The notes below the pieces were generated by a model that saw only the letters and a list, made by a program, of their open reading frames with translations, had not been told where the DNA came from and made no database searches. From Promethearchaeota archaeon (GTDB lineage Archaea > Asgardarchaeota > Lokiarchaeia > Sigynarchaeales > SOKP01), in contig WJKD01000082.1 of the NCBI GenBank assembly GCA_014729315.1, positions 1 to 35,498 of the forward strand: DNA of 35,498 bases. The letters run 5' to 3'. Within the stretch, counting starts at the first letter, position 1. Every line of letters starts with the position of its first letter. Below, one piece after another: positions 32,030 through 35,498 of this stretch. Position numbers and translations under genes: made by a program.

Positions 32030-32998
32030 TTAATTTCCGGAAAGTCTCTGAGAATAAGTTTCGAAAAATTGATTAAGATCTACATTACCTCCACTAATAA
32101 TTACACCTATTCTCTTGTTTTTGATATTCTTGTCGCCGAACATAACTCCCGCAAGAGAAGTCGCTCCCGAAGGTTCAACAACGAGTTTCATCCGTTCCCA
32201 TAAAAATTTCATAGAATCCAAGATTTCTTGTTCCGAAACGAGAATTATATCATCAACATGTTTTCTTATATAATTCAAAGTTCTCTCGCTTAGATTTGTC
32301 AAAAGACCGTCGGATATAGAATTAATCGTTTCGTTTGTTTCTACTTCACCTGATTTGTACGACCTGTACGCGTCATCCACATTTTCTGGCTCAACACCGT
32401 AAACTTTAATCTTTGAGTTAAATCCTTTTGCGGCAATCGAAGTTCCACTTAATAGACCTCCCCCACCTACTGGAGCTAAGATCATTTCAAGATCTTTGAT
32501 TTCGTTTAACAATTCATAGGCTGCAGTTCCTGCTCCCGCAATCACATTATCGTTGTCAAAAGGATGAATCAATGTATAACCGTTTTCATTTATCAACTTA
32601 TCGGCGGTCTTTTGTCGTGCTTCTATTGTAGGTTCGCAAAAGACTACCGTCGCATTATAAGAGTCTCGCGTGGCATTCACTTTCACTTGAGGAGAAGTTT
32701 TGGGCATTACTATTGTAGCGTCAATATTTAACAAGTTTGCTGCAAGTGCAACAGCTTGAGCGTGATTCCCACTAGAATGGGTTATAACTCCCCTTTTTTT
32801 TTGTTCATTGGATAATTGTGATATTGCGTTATATGCACCCCGCATTTTAAAAGCTCCGATTCTTTGAAAATTCTCGCATTTTAGGAAAACTTGAGCTTGA
32901 GTAATCTCGTTTAAAGTTCGGGATGTCATCACCGGAGTTTTATTCACGGCATCCTTGACTCTTTTATAAGCTCCTTTTACATCTTTGTATTCTACCAT
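32030..32998 (-). CDS. Threonine ammonia-lyase / serine dehydratase-like PLP enzyme (no ACT domain)
   Basis: A 322-aa fold-type II PLP enzyme. It has FKMRGA with PLP lysine Lys51, SSGNHAQ at 75-81, the tetraglycine loop GGGGLLSG at 178-185, and a late ISGGN. The length and lack of a C-terminal ACT domain match the catabolic TdcB or serine-racemase-like branch rather than biosynthetic IlvA, so isoleucine feedback is unlikely. The reaction is threonine to 2-oxobutyrate (or serine to pyruvate) plus ammonia, in the cytoplasm. It lies between the two GH31 genes on the same strand but has its own TATA-like box about 28 bp before its ATG. A link to sugar use is not apparent. Serine racemase activity is a possible alternative. 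Confidence 0.88.
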   Translation of the reverse strand: MVEYKDVKGAYKRVKDAVNKTPVMTSRTLNEITQAQVFLKCENFQRIGAFKMRGAYNAISQLSNEQKKRGVITHSSGNHAQAVALAANLLNIDATIVMPKTSPQVKVNATRDSYNATVVFCEPTIEARQKTADKLINENGYTLIHPFDNDNVIAGAGTAAYELLNEIKDLEMILAPVGGGGLLSGTSIAAKGFNSKIKVYGVEPENVDDAYRSYKSGEVETNETINSISDGLLTNLSERTLNYIRKHVDDIILVSEQEILDSMKFLWERMKLVVEPSGATSLAGVMFGDKNIKNKRIGVIISGGNVDLNQFFETYSQRLSGN

Positions 32999-33011
32999 TT
33001 AATCAACTCAA

Positions 33012-33029
33012 AATATTATATGATAAAAG
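33012..33029 (-). promoter_or_regulatory. TATA-like region of the threonine ammonia-lyase gene
   Basis: The minus strand contains TTTTATCATATAATATT 17-33 bp before the ATG at 32998, inside the 57-bp gap after GH31 copy 2. Spacing fits a leaderless archaeal transcript independent of the upstream genes. Confidence 0.4.
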
Positions 33030-33055
33030 TAATTTAAGTTAAGAAATGTTTTTGT

Positions 33056-35029
33056 TCAAATGTTTTTGATTTGATCGAATAAGTCTGAAAATCCCGACTG
33101 TTCTCTATAAAAAATAGGTGGTTGCCCAATTGGAGCGTTAATTTCGTACCAACCTCCTGTATATTTGTTTCCTGACCAGAGATGAATCCAACCATCATCT
33201 GGTAAATATACTTTCCAGATTTTCGTTTTAGGTTTTATCACGGGAGCAAATAACAAGTCTCTTCCTATAAGGTATTGGTATTTAATTTGATGCACTTCTT
33301 TATCGTTTTCGTAATGTAAAAACAAACCTCTGATTAAAGGATAGCCAAAGGTGACATATTCTTCAGAAATGGTTCGAAAATAAGGCTTTAGGTGCACGTA
33401 TATCTGGCTCATTCTGGCTAAATGGGTTAGCGATTCATCGTCATGATCGAATTGCCAGTTGAGATCGGGCATGACGCCTTCGTGAGACCTCATTACGGGG
33501 GTAAAGGCTTCTAATTCTGTCCATCTTAATAGGAGCTCCTTATCGCGTCTAATGTCTGGAAGAGTGTGAAATCCTCCAATGTCGGAATGAAAATATCCTA
33601 TGCCACAGAGCCCAACAGATATCGCTGCGGGAATAACTGAAGGTAATCCGTCTCCTTTACCCCAATTGACAAGTTGATCTCCCGCCCATAAAAGTGGAGT
33701 ATAATTAGATACTTTGGAATAACCAGCTCTAGTGAAAAAGACTATTTCTCCTAATTTACCAGCTTCTTTAATTGCTTCATAGTTTAATTTTGCCCACAAT
33801 ACGGGATATTTATTGTGATAAAGCTCGGGGAACTCACCTGATGAAAGTACAGCGTCGCATGGGAGATATTCTCCGTAATCCGCCATCCAGCCCGCAAGAC
33901 CGATTTTAATCATATTTTTCGTAATTATTTTTTTTAACCATTCGTAGGTTCTATTATTCGACAAATCTATCATTCGAGTTGGACCGCTATCCGTAGATAT
34001 ATCGTAATCCTTATTATTCTTATCTCTTACGCAATAACCTTCCTTGAGAGCTTCTTTATATAATGTTCCCTCTATCGTCAAGAAAGAATTGATATAACCG
34101 AGAAATTTTATTCCTTTTCTTTTTAATTCTTTTATGAATTCAGGAAGATCAGGGTAGATTTTGTTATCGTAAATCCAATCCCAAAATAATCGCTTTCCGG
34201 TTTCTTTCATACGTATCCCTTGCCAATCTTGACACCATACACCGCTTACTTTTACACCTTTTTCTCTACAAATATTTACTTTTCGGTCTACCACATCTGG
34301 GCCCCCTTGAATGCCTAACCAAACTCCATCGTACACCCAATCTGGTAATTTTGGTTGACGACCTAAATATTCCGATAAATTACTAACGACATTTAAGGTT
34401 GAATTAAATTTACCGATAACAATCTTTTCAGGTATCTGCCAGATATAAAAATCGTGAGAAAATTCGTTTGTAAAGTCAAAGACTGCATAACTTGAGGCTT
34501 CAAAATGGCAATAATAATTACTCGAAGAGATAAAAGTTGGTTGAGGGAAATAAGTAGTATACCAATCACCTGTTATAGGAGGGGTTCCTCTTCCAATTCC
34601 TTGTTCTTCCACCCAAAGAGGTACTTTCTTTCCCCTAAGATTCAACTCTGAGTATTGTTCTCCACACCCATAAATTGCTTCTGAGGGAAATGCTTGAAAC
34701 GATATCCAAAATCTGTTAATCTCACTGTTTTTGCATTCTGGAATTATTTCCAAGCGAGAATCAATGTTTTTGAAAACTAGCTTCATTTCATAATTAGACG
34801 ATTTAAACATCATAATCACTTCATCCTCGGTTTGGGAGATAAGTTCAAAATCTTGAAGCGAAACTTTTTTCTTCTGTTTTTCTCTAATCTTGAATTCTCC
34901 AAATCTTACTTTATATCGTCCATTACCCCTTCCTATTTTCAAGAAAGGATTCCGATCTGTATGATTAAATAGTAAATAGTCTTTATAATATAATTTGAAA
35001 CCCTCTATCGTTTTAACATAGCTAATCAT
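33056..35029 (-). CDS. YihQ-like GH31 glycosidase, copy 2 (candidate sulfoquinovosidase)
   Basis: A 657-aa GH31 protein closer to YihQ than copy 1. Against E. coli numbering with offset 21 it keeps nucleophile Asp384 (WMADYGEYLP), acid/base Asp451 (WAGDQLVNW), Gln241, Gln267, Arg280 and Trp283. Only the last sulfonate-recognition residue changes, Tyr508 to Phe487. The EEQGIGRG loop is present. YihQ releases sulfoquinovose from sulfoquinovosyl glycerol, a breakdown product of photosynthetic sulfolipid; this copy may do the same, with the Tyr-to-Phe change as the main doubt. No signal peptide. Its ATG shares one base with the stop of the upstream isomerase-like gene (TAATG), a sign of translational coupling. 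Alternatives are other alpha-glucosides or alpha-xylosides. Confidence 0.85.
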   Translation of the reverse strand: MISYVKTIEGFKLYYKDYLLFNHTDRNPFLKIGRGNGRYKVRFGEFKIREKQKKKVSLQDFELISQTEDEVIMMFKSSNYEMKLVFKNIDSRLEIIPECKNSEINRFWISFQAFPSEAIYGCGEQYSELNLRGKKVPLWVEEQGIGRGTPPITGDWYTTYFPQPTFISSSNYYCHFEASSYAVFDFTNEFSHDFYIWQIPEKIVIGKFNSTLNVVSNLSEYLGRQPKLPDWVYDGVWLGIQGGPDVVDRKVNICREKGVKVSGVWCQDWQGIRMKETGKRLFWDWIYDNKIYPDLPEFIKELKRKGIKFLGYINSFLTIEGTLYKEALKEGYCVRDKNNKDYDISTDSGPTRMIDLSNNRTYEWLKKIITKNMIKIGLAGWMADYGEYLPCDAVLSSGEFPELYHNKYPVLWAKLNYEAIKEAGKLGEIVFFTRAGYSKVSNYTPLLWAGDQLVNWGKGDGLPSVIPAAISVGLCGIGYFHSDIGGFHTLPDIRRDKELLLRWTELEAFTPVMRSHEGVMPDLNWQFDHDDESLTHLARMSQIYVHLKPYFRTISEEYVTFGYPLIRGLFLHYENDKEVHQIKYQYLIGRDLLFAPVIKPKTKIWKVYLPDDGWIHLWSGNKYTGGWYEINAPIGQPPIFYREQSGFSDLFDQIKNI

Positions 35030-35498
35030 TATTTTATTACCTTCCAGTTAAGTAATTTAGCTAAAATCTCAAATTGTTTGATGAAATCGCCATAAACGAC
35101 CGATATATGGTGGGCAATTCCGTTATCAATAATTTTATCCAATATTTTTCTTATGTGTTGAGGAAATTTCGCTTTCAAGTAGGTTCCCTTTAACTCTTTT
35201 TCCATAGGAATTGCCTCACCTGTTTGCAATAAAATTCGATAATCTCCCAAAGCGTAATCTATTCTTAATAAGGAAATATTTCCTGATTTCATGACAAAAT
35301 CGGCCGTTACTCCTTTTCCGCCCGCAAAATAACTGTCTAAAGATCTAACGCATTTTCCATCCCATAGATTACACGCTGCCACTCCACAATGCCATAAAAG
35401 AGCGAAGTCTTCTTCAAAATTCACTTGTGAGAAATCTGCTAAGAAGGGAGCATTCCCCCCTACCGCTCTATGAGCTAACATCGAAAGACTTCCTAATA
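35029..35498 (-). CDS. L-fucose isomerase-like protein, C-terminal part (partial)
   Basis: The frame is open through the right edge, so the N-terminal part is outside; the ATG at 35481 is internal. About 156 residues are visible and fit the C-terminal domain of the fucose/arabinose isomerase-like family (COG2407 type): PFLADFSQVN, LWHCGVAACNL, a beta-rich VMKSGNISLLRID segment and, near the end, the IAHHISVVYGD motif. Such enzymes convert aldoses to ketoses, classically L-fucose to L-fuculose. Translational coupling to the YihQ-like GH31 copy 2 suggests it acts on the sugar that enzyme releases. That could be a sulfosugar or another hexose, while the fucosidase elsewhere in the window leaves fucose as another option. 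Substrate not decidable here. Confidence 0.75.
   Translation of the reverse strand, partial: LGSLSMLAHRAVGGNAPFLADFSQVNFEEDFALLWHCGVAACNLWDGKCVRSLDSYFAGGKGVTADFVMKSGNISLLRIDYALGDYRILLQTGEAIPMEKELKGTYLKAKFPQHIRKILDKIIDNGIAHHISVVYGDFIKQFEILAKLLNWKVIK

Noticed and set aside
32013..32038. Inverted repeat GGAAATT ... AATTTCC around the threonine ammonia-lyase stop codon
   Set aside because: Seven-bp stem with a 12-base loop and no following T-run on the minus strand; not convincing as a terminator.
1..35498. CRISPR arrays, insertion sequences, tRNA or rRNA genes
   Set aside because: No regularly spaced repeats, transposase-like frames, terminal repeats or tRNA-like cloverleaf sequence were seen; intergenic spaces are short and AT-rich.
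28381..35498. Calling a complete sulfoquinovose degradation pathway
   Set aside because: Only glycosidase, carrier and a partial isomerase-like gene are visible; no sulfosugar kinase, aldolase, transaldolase or sulfolactaldehyde enzyme is in the window, and the sulfonate-binding set is altered.

Overview
This window reads as a stretch of AT-rich archaeal chromosome. The archaeal signs are the HdrA/HdrB/MvhD-type redox genes, a small RNA-binding protein of the archaeal exosome-associated type (19795-20241), TATA-like boxes about 25-32 bp before start codons of single genes, and GGTGAG/GGAGGT-type ribosome sites inside the long operon. An ATP-grasp protein resembling eukaryotic inositol tris/tetrakisphosphate kinase, HEAT-like helical proteins and the HdrA/FrhB repertoire together suggest an Asgard (Lokiarchaeia-like) archaeon. 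That placement is inference; no rRNA or tRNA gene is present to confirm it.

Region 1 (1-15520, all + strand) is one tightly packed redox operon that enters from the left edge. It begins with the end of HdrB. Three tandem cassettes follow, each a double HdrA plus an MvhD. In cassette 1 the double HdrA is two separate genes (426 + 562 aa); in cassettes 2 and 3 it is one fused protein of about 1003 aa. After the cassettes come a FlxC-like 4Fe-4S protein, a FlxB/HydB-like 4Fe-4S protein, a FlxA/HydG-like FAD/NAD(P)H protein and an FrhB/FdhB-type protein. Gaps are tiny or genes overlap (ATGA, 8-bp overlap). No NiFe-hydrogenase catalytic subunit is visible, so the likely electron entry is NAD(P)H and/or F420H2 (or ferredoxin) rather than H2. 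The likely job is flavin-based electron bifurcation or confurcation between these carriers, ferredoxin and a disulfide-type acceptor at HdrB. A poly-T stretch ends the operon.

Region 2 (15583-28354) is a set of mostly single genes on both strands: an alpha-L-fucosidase divergent from a GPH sugar transporter, the ITPK-like ATP-grasp protein, the RNA-binding protein, an MFS transporter, a D-cysteine desulfhydrase/ACC-deaminase-like PLP enzyme with a cysteine/tryptophan-rich tail, an alkaline-phosphatase-superfamily phosphodiesterase, a helical-repeat protein, a short-chain dehydrogenase and a non-pyrrolysine MttB-family methyltransferase.

Region 3 (28381-35498, all - strand) is a carbohydrate-use block: the C-terminal part of an L-fucose-isomerase-like protein (runs off the right edge), a YihQ-like GH31 glycosidase, a threonine ammonia-lyase, a second YihQ-like GH31 and a GPH transporter. 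Both GH31 enzymes align with E. coli sulfoquinovosidase (alignment from memory) and keep the two catalytic aspartates, but the sulfonate-binding QQRWY set is altered (QQRWF and QQNWF). They may use sulfoquinovosides with changed affinity or a different substrate. Neither shows a signal peptide, so a glycoside is probably imported by the GPH carrier and cleaved in the cytoplasm.

No gene-free stretch exceeds 300 bases. No CRISPR array, insertion sequence, tRNA or rRNA was seen.
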